DNA of 64,000 nt from DASUPK01 sp963695805 (GCA_963695805.1 CAVOHV010000002.1:62001-126000), one strand, 5' to 3'. Counted from the stretch's first letter, positions 51,499-60,702 are shown. Translations and numbers: made by a program. Notes: a model not told the origin generated them from the sequence alone.

Positions 51499-53591
51499 TG
51501 AATGACACTGTCGTAGGCCGCGCACAAGTCGGAGAGCGACGCGGCTCGTCGATGTTCGATCGCTCGCTGCTCCTGCCCGCGCTCTGGGCGAGCATCACCA
51601 AGCTCAACCCCCGCCACCAGATCCACAACCCGGTGATGTTCGTGGTCGAGGTCGGCGCCGTGATCACGACGATCGGCTGGATCAACCAGGTCTTCGGCAA
51701 CCCGCCGCTCGGCGGCGGGGACGAGCCGGCATGGTTCACGTTCACGGTCGGGATCTGGCTCTGGCTGACCGTCGTCTTCGCGAACATGGCGGAGGCGCTG
51801 GCCGAGGGCCGCGGCAAGGCCCAGGCCGATGCCCTGAGGGCCGCGCGGACGGAGACGGTCGCCCGTCTGCAGGACGGGCGCGAGGTGAGAGCCTCGGAGC
51901 TCCAGAAGGGCGACGTTGTGGTGGTCGAGGCCGGCGAGATGATCCCCGGCGACGGCACGGTGATCGAGGGGATCGCCTCGGTCGACGAGTCCGCGATCAC
52001 CGGCGAGTCGGCTCCCGTCATCCGCGAGGCCGGTGGGGACCGCAGCGCGGTCACGGGCGGCACGCGCGTGCTCTCGGACCGGATCGTGGTCGAGGTCACG
52101 CAGGAGCCGGGCAAGAGCTTCCTGGACCGGATGATCGCTCTCGTCGAGGGCGCCGAGCGGCGCAAGACGCCGAACGAGATCGCGCTCAACATCCTGCTCT
52201 CGGGACTGACCATCATCTTCCTGGCGGTCGTCGTCGTGCTCCGCCCAATGGCGGAGTTCTCCAGCACCGCCGCCTCGGTCGCCACGCTGATTGCCCTCCT
52301 CGTCGCGCTGATTCCGACGACGATCGGCGCGCTGCTCTCGGCGATCGGAATCGCGGGCATGGACCGGCTGGTACGCCGGAACGTCCTCGCCCTCTCCGGC
52401 CGCGCGGTGGAGGCCTCGGGCGACGTCGACGTGCTGCTCCTCGACAAGACCGGCACCATCACGCTCGGAAACCGCGAGGCAACCGAGTTCATCCCGATGC
52501 CCGGTGTCCCGGAGGCGGAGCTCGCCGAGGCCGCGCAGATGTCCTCGCTCGCCGACGAGACTCCCGAGGGACGCTCGATCGTCGTGCTGGCGAAGAAGTA
52601 CGGGATCCGGGAGCACGAGATGGCCTCGCATGAGCAGACCTTCGTTCCCTTCAGCGCCGAGACCCGCATGAGCGGCGTCGACGTCAACGGAACGCGCCTC
52701 AGGAAGGGCGCAGGCGACGCGATCATCTCCCTGGTTCGGTCGGAGGGAGGCTCGGCCCCTCCCGAGCTGCAGTCCGAGCTCGATCGCATCGGACGCGAGG
52801 GTGGGACGCCGCTGGCGGTCGCCCGCAACAACCAGGTGCTCGGCGTGATCTACCTCAAGGACGTCGTCAAGGAGGGCATGAGCCATCGCTTCGACCAGCT
52901 TCGGGCGATGGGCATCCGCACCGTGATGATCACCGGCGACAACCGCCTGACGGCCGCGAAGATCGCCGAAGAGTCGGGCGTCGACGACTACCTGGCCGAG
53001 GCGACGCCGGAGAAGAAGCTCGAGCTGATCAAGCAGCAGCAGGGCGGCGGGAGGATGATCGCGATGACCGGCGACGGCACCAACGACGCTCCCGCCCTGG
53101 CGCAGGCCGACGTGGGCGTCACCATGAACACGGGGACCCAGGCGGCGCGCGAGGCGGGGAACATGGTCGACCTCGACTCGAATCCGACGAAACTGATCGA
53201 GATCGTCGAGGTCGGCAAGCAGCTGCTGATCACGCGTGGAGCCTTGACCACGTTCTCGATCGCGAACGACGTGGCGAAGTACTTCGCCATCCTGCCCGCG
53301 ATCTTCGCTGCTACCTATGCGACCACCGCCGGCGGCGATGGGCCCCTGAACAAGCTCAACATCATGGATCTGGGCACCCCCGAGTCGGCGATCATCTCGG
53401 CGATCATCTTCAACGCGCTGATCATCCCGTTGCTGATCCCGCTCGCGCTGCGCGGGGTTCGGTACCGGCCCTCCGGCGCGAGCGCGCTGCTGCGGCGCAA
53501 CCTGTTCATCTACGGGCTGGGCGGCATCATCGCCCCCTTCATCGGGATCAAGCTGATCGACCTGCTCGTGCACGGCGTGCTTGGGGCCTGA
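51498..53591 (+). CDS. kdpB: potassium-transporting ATPase subunit B (P-type ATPase)
   Basis: 697 residues from ATG 51498, seven bases after AAGGAG. P-type ATPase with DKTGTITLGN (phosphorylated Asp about 314), TGESAPV actuator loop, nucleotide domain with TRMSGVDV and hinge TGDGTNDAPALAQADVG (about 523). Drives K+ uptake through KdpA. One-base overlap with kdpC. The final gene of the structural set, followed by a small gene and the KdpD sensor half. Confidence 0.97.
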   Translation: MNDTVVGRAQVGERRGSSMFDRSLLLPALWASITKLNPRHQIHNPVMFVVEVGAVITTIGWINQVFGNPPLGGGDEPAWFTFTVGIWLWLTVVFANMAEALAEGRGKAQADALRAARTETVARLQDGREVRASELQKGDVVVVEAGEMIPGDGTVIEGIASVDESAITGESAPVIREAGGDRSAVTGGTRVLSDRIVVEVTQEPGKSFLDRMIALVEGAERRKTPNEIALNILLSGLTIIFLAVVVVLRPMAEFSSTAASVATLIALLVALIPTTIGALLSAIGIAGMDRLVRRNVLALSGRAVEASGDVDVLLLDKTGTITLGNREATEFIPMPGVPEAELAEAAQMSSLADETPEGRSIVVLAKKYGIREHEMASHEQTFVPFSAETRMSGVDVNGTRLRKGAGDAIISLVRSEGGSAPPELQSELDRIGREGGTPLAVARNNQVLGVIYLKDVVKEGMSHRFDQLRAMGIRTVMITGDNRLTAAKIAEESGVDDYLAEATPEKKLELIKQQQGGGRMIAMTGDGTNDAPALAQADVGVTMNTGTQAAREAGNMVDLDSNPTKLIEIVEVGKQLLITRGALTTFSIANDVAKYFAILPAIFAATYATTAGGDGPLNKLNIMDLGTPESAIISAIIFNALIIPLLIPLALRGVRYRPSGASALLRRNLFIYGLGGIIAPFIGIKLIDLLVHGVLGA

Positions 53592-53592
53592 G

Positions 53593-54087
53593 ATGAGCGA
53601 CCAGCTCGCCGGCACGCGGCTGGTTGGACACCGGCCGGTGATCACGAGTGGACGACCGCCAGGAGTACTCACCCGGCTGTCGGCCCGCCTGCGAGGCCGC
53701 TCTCTCGATCGGGCCCTTGCAGCAGGCGCGGATTCGGCTTCCTCTACGACGCTCGCCAGCAGGGCCTCCTGGCTGACCAGCTGCCGCAGCAGACGGTCGC
53801 TGGCTCGCACGATTCGCAAACTGCTCCAAGTGCCAAACGGACGCCGCGGGCTCTCGTCCGCGATCTCGCCGGACTGGCATGAGCTCGCCGGAGCGAGACT
53901 GCCTCTGGCCGCCGTGGCGTCGAGGCTCCAAAGCAATGACCCGGTCCACTCCCGGGGTGTCGCGATGGTCCAGCTCCTGCTCACGGACGGCACCGGCCCC
54001 CTGTTCGCACCGCTCGAGGAGGGTGAACTCCGCCGCCGGGTCGAGGAGATCGTTGATGCCCTCGACGGGTGGGAGGAAACTTGGTGA
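53593..54087 (+). CDS. hypothetical protein between kdpB and kdpD sensor
   Basis: 164 residues from ATG 53593, one base after the kdpB stop. Contains ALAAGADSASSTTLASRASW and a C-terminal RGVAMVQLLLTDGTGPLFAP block that I recognise from an actinobacterial family of unknown role. Mainly helical, no membrane segment. Its stop overlaps the GTG of the next gene (GTGA), so it is translated with the kdp genes, although that family also occurs elsewhere. Confidence 0.7.
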   Translation: MSDQLAGTRLVGHRPVITSGRPPGVLTRLSARLRGRSLDRALAAGADSASSTTLASRASWLTSCRSRRSLARTIRKLLQVPNGRRGLSSAISPDWHELAGARLPLAAVASRLQSNDPVHSRGVAMVQLLLTDGTGPLFAPLEEGELRRRVEEIVDALDGWEETW

Positions 54088-55256
54088 CGATGGACGAGAC
54101 GACTGAGCGCGTCGAGGCCCTCGAGGACACCGATGTGGATCGCGGCCACCTCAAGGTCTTCCTCGGGATGGCCGCGGGTGTGGGCAAGACGTACCGGATG
54201 CTCCAGGAGGGCCGCGCCGAGGCCGAGTCGGGGCGAGACGTCGTGATCGGGTACCTGGAGCCGCACGGACGGAGCGAGACGGTCGAGCAGGCCGGAGAGC
54301 TCGAGGTCGTGCCACGGCGGCGTGTCCCCTATCGCGACACGGTGCTCGAGGAGATGGACCTCCCGGCTGTTATCGAGCGGGAGCCCGACCTCGCCCTGAT
54401 CGACGAGCTCGCGCACACGAACGCACCCGGTGTCGAGCATGAGAAGCGATATGAGGACGTGCGGGATGTGCTCGACGCCGGCATCGACGTCTACTCGACC
54501 GTCAACGTCCAGCACCTGGAGAGCCTCAACGACAGCATCTGCGAGCTGACCGGGGTCCGGGTGAGGGAGACGATGCCGGACGCTGTACTGAATGACGCTG
54601 ACGAGGTCGTCCTCATGGATCTAACTCCGGAGGCGCTGCTGGCGCGGCTGCGCGCCGGCAAGATCTACCCGTCCGAGCGGATCGACTCGGCGCTCAACAA
54701 CTTCTTCCGGATCGAGAATCTAAACGCGCTGCGCGAGGTGGCCCTACGGCAGGTGGCGGAGGAGGTCGAGTCCAAGCGACTCGTCAAGGAGACCGTCGGG
54801 CTCCGCGATGACCGCCTCGCTGAGAGCGCGGCGACCCAGGCAGTCGGCGAGCGGCTGCTCGCCTTGATCAAGCCGACTCCGCGGGCGCAGCGCCTCGTCC
54901 GGCGCGCCTGGCGTTCCTCCCAGCGGCTCGGCGCCGACCTCGACGTGCTCTGGGTGAAGCGACCTGGGTACACCCCGACCAGCGAGGAGCAGGATCAGCT
55001 CGACGCGATCGGGCGGCTCGCAGCCGTCCTCGGCGCGCACTTGCTGGTCGAGGAGGGAGACGACGTGGCCCAGACGGTCAAGGAGGTCGCCGAGGAGAAG
55101 GGCAGCACCTACGTGTTGATCGGGACGCCGAGGCCGCGGACCGGGCTCGCACGCTTCCGGCCCGCTCTGCCGACGAGGCTGATCGAGGCCCTCCCCGGGG
55201 TCGACCTCCGGGTTGTCGCCGACCGGGCCCTGCGGGGCGAGGAGGGAGAGCAGTGA
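54084..55256 (+). CDS. kdpD: KdpD N-terminal sensor module as a separate protein
   Basis: 390 residues from GTG 54084, eight bases after GGAGG and overlapping the previous stop. KdpD domain with Walker A MAAGVGKTY (about 30) and Walker B DELAHTN (about 107), VYSTVNVQHLES, followed by a Usp domain (about 255-385, TYVLIGTPRPRTGLA). In ordinary KdpD this is fused to the kinase; here it ends with the Usp. In firmicutes this Usp binds c-di-AMP. It probably works in trans with the kinase half at 44357. Confidence 0.92.
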   Translation: MTMDETTERVEALEDTDVDRGHLKVFLGMAAGVGKTYRMLQEGRAEAESGRDVVIGYLEPHGRSETVEQAGELEVVPRRRVPYRDTVLEEMDLPAVIEREPDLALIDELAHTNAPGVEHEKRYEDVRDVLDAGIDVYSTVNVQHLESLNDSICELTGVRVRETMPDAVLNDADEVVLMDLTPEALLARLRAGKIYPSERIDSALNNFFRIENLNALREVALRQVAEEVESKRLVKETVGLRDDRLAESAATQAVGERLLALIKPTPRAQRLVRRAWRSSQRLGADLDVLWVKRPGYTPTSEEQDQLDAIGRLAAVLGAHLLVEEGDDVAQTVKEVAEEKGSTYVLIGTPRPRTGLARFRPALPTRLIEALPGVDLRVVADRALRGEEGEQ

Positions 55257-55879
55257 GCTCAATCGAGCTCGTCATCGCCCTGGTGCTCCTCGGGGTCATC
55301 GGCTACCTGCTGGGGCGCGAGCTGAAGCGCAGGCGGACCGAAGCGTCGATCACCCCATCTCCCGGCAGAATCCTCTTCCCGTTCGTCGGCCAAGCTCTGT
55401 CCACACCGGCTTTCGATGCGGCCTTGCGCCTGGCACGGGCCGAGAAGGCGACCCTCGTACCCGCCTACATCGCGATCGTGCCGCTCGCCCTCCAGCTCGA
55501 CACCCCTCTGAAGAAGGAGGCCGAGACCGCCCTGCCGTTGCTCGAGGCGATCGAGCAGCGGGCGGCAACCCAGGGAGTGCCGGTCGACTCGCGCATCCAG
55601 CCGGGTCGCAGCATCCGGCATGCGTTTCGCCTGCTGATGCAGGAAGAGCGATTCGATCGGATGGTCGCCGCGGGAGCGGCCAAGAACGCGGACGGATTCA
55701 GCGCAGACGACGTGGCGTGGATGCTCGAGAACGTCCCAGCCGAGATCGGGATCCTCCGGCCGGCCCTCGACCCAGCCCGGTCACCCGGACGCAAGGGAGA
55801 CGAGCGACGGAATGATCGTGTCCGCCGGGTTTTCCTCCGGGTGCCAGAGAACACCGAGCGCAAAGCCCCGGTCAACTGA
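55253..55879 (+). CDS. membrane-anchored universal-stress-like protein
   Basis: 208 residues from GTG 55253, GTGA overlap with the sensor gene. One N-terminal helix (LVIALVLLGVIGYLLG), a basic stretch, then a Usp-like domain (RILFPFVGQALSTPAF, LEAIEQRAATQGVPVDSRI, FDRMVAAGAAKN). Likely sits on the membrane near Kdp. Its last about 33 codons run antisense to the convergent puuD-like gene and are basic and low in similarity, so the natural end may have been shorter. Confidence 0.72.
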   Translation: MSSIELVIALVLLGVIGYLLGRELKRRRTEASITPSPGRILFPFVGQALSTPAFDAALRLARAEKATLVPAYIAIVPLALQLDTPLKKEAETALPLLEAIEQRAATQGVPVDSRIQPGRSIRHAFRLLMQEERFDRMVAAGAAKNADGFSADDVAWMLENVPAEIGILRPALDPARSPGRKGDERRNDRVRRVFLRVPENTERKAPVN

Positions 55880-56494
55880 CTCGATCGCCTCGACGCTCTC
55901 GTCGTCGGTCGCCCAGGCGCTCGCGGTGAGCCCGTCGGCGACGCGGTCCATCCCCTGGTGGTGATGGCTCTTCACCGTTAGCCGCTCGGCGCCGGCCGCC
56001 CGGGCGGCGAGCGATCCGGGCTCGAGGCGGACATCGTGCTCGGCCCATGAGCCCGGCAACGGCCGGTGGTTGTCGTGGCCGAGCCGGTCCGGGATGTGCT
56101 GGTCGAGCGTGCCGCCGCAGGCGACGTTGAGCACCTGCATGCCGCGGCACACCCCCAGCAACGGGATGCCGCGCTCGAGCGCTCCGAGCGCGAGCGCGAT
56201 CTCGAAGCGGTCTCGGTCGGGGTTCGTGCCCACGGTCTCCGCGTGGCGTACAACGCCCCGGCTCTCGGGGTCGATGTCGGCGCCGCCGCCGAGCACCAGC
56301 GCGTCGATCCGGTCGAGCAATTCGCCCGGCTCTGATTCCGCGACCCGGTCGGGCGGCAACATCGCCATCATCCCGCCGGCGCCGTGGATGGCTCGAGAGT
56401 ACGAGAGCGGCAGCAGCGTCGCCGGCTCGTCGCTCCAGACGCCGAAGCTCGCTCGCTCGATGGCGGCGCAGACTCCGATCAGGGGACGTGCCAT
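55781..56494 (-). CDS. PuuD-like gamma-glutamyl-GABA hydrolase (peptidase C26)
   Basis: 237 residues from ATG 56494. Class I glutamine amidotransferase fold of the C26 type: ALVLGGGADIDPES, nucleophile Cys in LLGVCRGMQVLNVACGG, and HPEEN near the end (His/Glu). Cleaves gamma-glutamyl amides such as gamma-glutamyl-GABA in putrescine breakdown. PuuA-, PuuB- and PuuC-like genes are elsewhere in the window. Ninety-nine base pairs of its 3' end overlap the membrane Usp gene in opposite orientation. Confidence 0.87.
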   Translation of the reverse strand: MARPLIGVCAAIERASFGVWSDEPATLLPLSYSRAIHGAGGMMAMLPPDRVAESEPGELLDRIDALVLGGGADIDPESRGVVRHAETVGTNPDRDRFEIALALGALERGIPLLGVCRGMQVLNVACGGTLDQHIPDRLGHDNHRPLPGSWAEHDVRLEPGSLAARAAGAERLTVKSHHHQGMDRVADGLTASAWATDDESVEAIESVDRGFALGVLWHPEENPADTIIPSLVSLASG

Positions 56495-56544
56495 GAGCGG
56501 AAGTTAACCGGCGCGTCACCGGTTGAGCCATATGCTCGCCCGCA

Positions 56545-57951
56545 GTGAGTAGCTCGCTCCGCGAAGGCACGGCGCCCAAGGGACCGTTCGAGGTCGCGAT
56601 CATCGGAGCCGGGGCTGTCGGCTGCGCCGTCGCCCGTGAGCTCACCCGCCGCGGCGCGCGCTGCGTGATCGCCGAGGCCGGCCCCGACGTGGGCGCCGGC
56701 ACCAGCAAGGCGAACACCGCGATTCACCACACCGGATTCGACGCCAAGCCGGGGACGGTCGAGTCACGGCTGGTGGCTCGCGGCTACGAGCTGCTCGGCG
56801 AGTATGCGGCCCGCGTCGGCATTCCGGTGGCGAGGCTGGGCGCGCTCATGGTCGCCTGGAATCCGGAGCAACGGGAGGCGCTTGCCGGGATCCGGGCAAA
56901 GGCCTCCGAGAACGGCTACCAGGAGACCCGCGCCGTCGACCTCGAGGAGCTCTACGCACGGGAGCCCAATCTGGGGCCCGGGGCGGAGGGCGCAATCGAG
57001 ATTCCGGGCGAGGGGATCATCTGCCCGTTCACGACGACGCTGGCCTTCGCGACGGAAGCTGTCAAGGGCGGCTGCGAGCTCGCTCTGAACGCCCCGGTCC
57101 GTGGCGTCCAGGCGAGCGGGGACGCACACGAGCTCGACACCGATCGAGGCCCGATCCGCGCGCGGTACCTGGTCAACGCGGCGGGCCTACGGAGTGACGA
57201 GATCGACGCGATGCTCGGCCAGTCGGACTTCCGGGTGACCCCGCGGCGCGGGGAGCTGATCGTCTTCGACAAGCTCGCCCGAGGCCTGGTCAACCAAATC
57301 CTCCTCCCGGTCCCGACGGAGAAGACGAAGGGCGTCCTCGTCTCGCCGACCATCTACGGGAACGTCCTGCTCGGCCCGACGGCCGACGACATCGAGGACA
57401 AGACGGACCGCTCGACGACCGGCTGGGGCCTTGCGGGACTGATGGAGGCCGGAGAGCGCATCATTCCGCGCCTGGTCCGGCAGGAGGTGACCGCCACCTA
57501 CGTCGGACTCCGGGCGGCCACGGAGCATCGCGACTATCAGCTCAAGGCACATCCCGAACAGAGATACGTCTGCGCGGGCGGGATCAGATCAACCGGGATC
57601 AGCGGTTCCCTCGGGATCGCCGAGTGGGTGCGCGGCGCTCTTGCCGATGCCGGCCTCCAGCTGTCGGAGCCGGCCGCCCCGGCGGACTTCCGGATGCCGA
57701 ACATCGGCGAGTTCGGCACGCGCCCGTACCAGGACGGCGAGCTGATCGGACGCGATCCCGACTACGGGCGAATCGTCTGTTTCTGCGAGCGGGTCACGCG
57801 CGGCGAGATCGACGCGGCACTGGACGGCCCGATCCCTCCGGTGGATGCCGATGGACTGCGCCGCCGGACCCGCGCCCTGATGGGCCGCTGTCAGGGGTTT
57901 TTCTGCGGAGCGGAGATCGCCGCCGCGTTGGAGGCCAAAGATGGGGATTGA
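56545..57951 (+). CDS. GlpA-like FAD oxidoreductase with BFD [2Fe-2S] domain
   Basis: 468 residues from GTG 56545. DAO-type FAD motif IIGAGAVGCAVARELTRRGA, TAIHHTGFDAKPGT typical of GlpA/L-2-hydroxyglutarate oxidase relatives, and a C-terminal BFD-like iron-sulfur domain, CFCERVTRGEI ... RCQGFFCG, with four Cys. Oxidises glycerol 3-phosphate or a hydroxy acid, feeding electrons to the quinone pool. The next gene starts inside its end (11-bp overlap), and an FGGY kinase follows, forming a glycerol-type operon. Confidence 0.88.
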   Translation: MSSSLREGTAPKGPFEVAIIGAGAVGCAVARELTRRGARCVIAEAGPDVGAGTSKANTAIHHTGFDAKPGTVESRLVARGYELLGEYAARVGIPVARLGALMVAWNPEQREALAGIRAKASENGYQETRAVDLEELYAREPNLGPGAEGAIEIPGEGIICPFTTTLAFATEAVKGGCELALNAPVRGVQASGDAHELDTDRGPIRARYLVNAAGLRSDEIDAMLGQSDFRVTPRRGELIVFDKLARGLVNQILLPVPTEKTKGVLVSPTIYGNVLLGPTADDIEDKTDRSTTGWGLAGLMEAGERIIPRLVRQEVTATYVGLRAATEHRDYQLKAHPEQRYVCAGGIRSTGISGSLGIAEWVRGALADAGLQLSEPAAPADFRMPNIGEFGTRPYQDGELIGRDPDYGRIVCFCERVTRGEIDAALDGPIPPVDADGLRRRTRALMGRCQGFFCGAEIAAALEAKDGD

Positions 57952-59173
57952 GGACGGGCCGGTCATCGTCGGCGGTGGGCCGTCGGGGCTGGCGGCCGCG
58001 ATCGAGCTGCGCGGGCTCGGCATCGAGCCGGTGACGGTGATCGAGCGGGAGCGTCACGCGGGCGGGATCCCGCGGCACTCCGACCACACCGGCTTCGGCC
58101 TGCGCGACCTGCGCACCGTCCTCTCCGGGCCGCGCTACGCCGAGCGCTATCGCGAGCTGACCACCGACGCCGGGGTCGAGGTGCTGGCCGAGACGATGGT
58201 CACCGACTGGGAGGGCCGCCGCCTGAAGCTGACCGGACCAGCCGGCAGGCAAGAGGTCGAGCCGCCGGCGGTGGTGCTGGCGACCGGGTGCAGGGAGCGC
58301 CCTCGCTCCGCTCGGCTCGTACCGGGGTCGCGGCCGGCCGGCGTGATGACCACCGCCACCCTGCAGCAGCTCGTCCACCTGGGCGGCCAGAAGGTCGGAC
58401 GGCGGGCGGTGATCGTCGGGGCGGAGCACGTCAGCTTCTCGGCGGTGGCGACCCTTGCCCACGCTGGAGCGTCGGTGGCCGGACTGGTGACCGAGCTCCC
58501 CAGGCATCAGTCGCTGGCCGCTTTCCGGGCGGGTGCGGTGGTCCGCTACCGGGCGCCGGTCTGGTCCCGCATGGCCGTCAGCGCGATCCACGGAACCGAG
58601 CGGGTGGAGTCGGTGGAACTCACCGAGCTCGACTCCGGCAGCACGCGCTCGGTCGACTGCGACCTGGTCATCTTCACCGCCGACTGGATCCCTGATCACG
58701 AGCTCGCGGTGATGGCCGGCTGCGAGCTCGATCCGGGCTCGCTCGGCCCGCTTGTGGACTCGGCCCTGCGGACGACCTGTCGAGGCGTGTTCGCGGCGGG
58801 GAACCTGCTGCACCCGGCCGAGACCGCCGACGTCTGCGCGCTCGATGGCCGCCACGTCGCGCCGTCGGTCGCCGCCTACCTGCAGGGGCCGGGGGAGTGG
58901 CCGTCCCACGTCAGGCTCGTGGCCCGCGACCCGCTCGCCTGGATCACCCCCAACCTGCTGCTCGCCGCCGGCCACGACCCGCCGCGCGACCGCTTCCTTC
59001 TGCGCTCGCGCGAGTTCGCCCGCCGCGCGCGCATCCAGCTCCGCCAGGATGGGCGGGAGCTGTGGAGCGGCCGGGTCGGACGCCTCGTCCCGGGGCGGTC
59101 GGCGCACATCCCGGCCAGGTGGACCTCCCGAGTCGACCCGAACGGAGGCCCCGTGATCGTCAGGGTGGAATAG
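57941..59173 (+). CDS. NAD(P)/FAD-dependent oxidoreductase, partner of GlpA-like protein
   Basis: 410 residues from ATG 57941. FAD-binding VIVGGGPSGLAAAIELRGLG, second dinucleotide motif RRAVIVGAEHVSFSAVATL and VFAAGNLLHPAETADV. The C-terminal about 90 residues (PRDRFLLRSREFARR, then beta strands) are an added domain. The set of GlpA-like, this flavoprotein and glycerol kinase is also found in Thermotoga and firmicute glycerol operons, where a DUF1667 protein accompanies them; no separate DUF1667 gene is seen here. Confidence 0.85.
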   Translation: MGIEDGPVIVGGGPSGLAAAIELRGLGIEPVTVIERERHAGGIPRHSDHTGFGLRDLRTVLSGPRYAERYRELTTDAGVEVLAETMVTDWEGRRLKLTGPAGRQEVEPPAVVLATGCRERPRSARLVPGSRPAGVMTTATLQQLVHLGGQKVGRRAVIVGAEHVSFSAVATLAHAGASVAGLVTELPRHQSLAAFRAGAVVRYRAPVWSRMAVSAIHGTERVESVELTELDSGSTRSVDCDLVIFTADWIPDHELAVMAGCELDPGSLGPLVDSALRTTCRGVFAAGNLLHPAETADVCALDGRHVAPSVAAYLQGPGEWPSHVRLVARDPLAWITPNLLLAAGHDPPRDRFLLRSREFARRARIQLRQDGRELWSGRVGRLVPGRSAHIPARWTSRVDPNGGPVIVRVE

Positions 59174-59184
59174 GGTCCTTCGAC

Positions 59185-60654
59185 ATGAGCGACGGGATGT
59201 TGCTCGGCATCGACGAGGGGACAACGGGGGTGAAGGCCGCGCTCTTCGACCAGCGCCTGCAGCCAGTCGCAGAGGCGCGGCGGGACAAGGTCAACCGCCA
59301 TCCGGAGGAAGGCTGGGTCGAGCAGGATGGCGCTGAGGTGATCGCCGCGGTCACCGAGGCCGTGGCCGAGCTCCTCGACGGGGCCGAACGCGAGGTGATC
59401 GCCTGCGGGCTCGACCACCAGGGCGAGTCGGTGCTTGCCTGGGACTCCGAGACCGGCGAGCCGCTGAGCCCGATCGTGGTCTGGCAGGACAAGCGCTCAC
59501 AGGAGATCCTCGACGGGCTCGCGGACCAGGAGGACGAGGTCAAGGAGCTCAGCGGTCTGCCCTTCGACCCGTACTTCTCTGCCGCCAAGCTCGCCTGGCT
59601 GCTGCGCCATAACGACGAGGTCAGGAAGGCCCTCGAGGACGACAGGCTGCGGATGGGAACCGTCGACTCGTTCCTCTGCGACCGGCTCGGCGCCGGCTTC
59701 GCCACCGAGCCCGCAACCGCCTCGCGGACCCAGCTGCAGCGGATCGACAGGCCGGGGTCCTTCGACGAACGCCTCTGCGAGATCTTCGGTGTGCCGATCG
59801 AGGTGCTGCCGGAGATCCGTGACACGACCGGGGAGCTCGGGACGCTGAAGCATGAGAGCTGGCCGGTCGAGCTTCCCTTCCGCGGCCAGGTCGTCGACCA
59901 ACAGGCCGCGCTGGCTGGCGCCTCCTGCGTCGAGCCGGGCCGGGTGAAGGCGACCTATGGGACCGGCGTCTTCGTGCTCGCCCACGTCGGCGAGGGCGTG
60001 CCGGACCCCGCCGGGGGGCTGCTGCCGACGGTCGCCTGGAGCATCGACGGCAAGGTCGAGTACGCGCTCGACGGCGGCGTTTTCGCGGCCGGGGCGATGC
60101 TGGAGTGGATGTGCAACCAGCTCGGGATCGCGGAGGATCCGCCCGCGCTCAGCAAGCTGGCCCGCGAGGCCGAGAGCTCAGCCGGCGCCAGGGTCCTGCC
60201 CGGGCTGGCGGGCATCGGGGCTCCCTGGTGGCGGCCCAACGCGCGCGCCGTGCTCTCGGGCATCCACGGAGGGACGACTCGGGAGAACGTCGCCCGGGCC
60301 GCGCTCGAGGGGATCGCTTGGCGGGTCGCGGACGTGGTCGCGGCGATCCGCGAGACCGCTCCGGTCGAAACCCTCCGGGTGGACGGCGGGCTGACCAACG
60401 AGCCGCTGCTGCTCCAGATGCAGGCCGACTCGATCGGAGCCCCGGTGGAGGCGGCGGGAGCCGATGCCACTGTCCTCGGGTCGGCCGCGCTCGCCGCGGT
60501 GGGCGCCGGCGTGATCGGCTCGCTCACCGACCTGCCCGAGATGCTGCCCGCCGACCGCAGGGTCGAGCCCGGACGCGACGCAGAATGGCGCCAGACCGAG
60601 CACGAGCGCTGGCGCGAGTTCGTCAAGGCGACGGAAGCCCTCGACCCGCGCTGA
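59185..60654 (+). CDS. glpK: FGGY-family carbohydrate kinase, glycerol kinase-like
   Basis: 489 residues from ATG 59185. FGGY fold: N-terminal LGIDEGTTGVKAALFD phosphate-binding loop, CGLDHQGESVLAWDSETGEPLSP substrate segment, IVVWQDKRS, ATYGTGVFVLAHVG and LRVDGGLTNEPLLLQMQAD. Glycerol kinases read GITNQRE where this has GLDHQGE, so a different polyol is conceivable. Third gene of the operon after the GlpA-like and flavoprotein genes. A hairpin at 60674-60702 ends the unit. Confidence 0.85.
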   Translation: MSDGMLLGIDEGTTGVKAALFDQRLQPVAEARRDKVNRHPEEGWVEQDGAEVIAAVTEAVAELLDGAEREVIACGLDHQGESVLAWDSETGEPLSPIVVWQDKRSQEILDGLADQEDEVKELSGLPFDPYFSAAKLAWLLRHNDEVRKALEDDRLRMGTVDSFLCDRLGAGFATEPATASRTQLQRIDRPGSFDERLCEIFGVPIEVLPEIRDTTGELGTLKHESWPVELPFRGQVVDQQAALAGASCVEPGRVKATYGTGVFVLAHVGEGVPDPAGGLLPTVAWSIDGKVEYALDGGVFAAGAMLEWMCNQLGIAEDPPALSKLAREAESSAGARVLPGLAGIGAPWWRPNARAVLSGIHGGTTRENVARAALEGIAWRVADVVAAIRETAPVETLRVDGGLTNEPLLLQMQADSIGAPVEAAGADATVLGSAALAAVGAGVIGSLTDLPEMLPADRRVEPGRDAEWRQTEHERWREFVKATEALDPR

Positions 60655-60673
60655 TCGCGGGGACTCTCACTAA

Positions 60674-60702
60674 AGAGGAGCCGCGCTAATCGCGGCTCCT
60701 CT
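60674..60702. terminator. 12-bp perfect hairpin after the glycerol operon
   Basis: AGAGGAGCCGCG (60674-60685) and CGCGGCTCCTCT (60691-60702) pair perfectly around CTAAT. No T-tract follows on the + strand. It lies between the kinase gene and the convergent permease and probably terminates both ways. Confidence 0.7.

Noticed and set aside
51243..54515. A 1090-codon minus-strand frame opposite the kdp genes.
   Set aside because: It is antisense to kdpC, kdpB and the sensor gene, low-complexity in composition and without family motifs.
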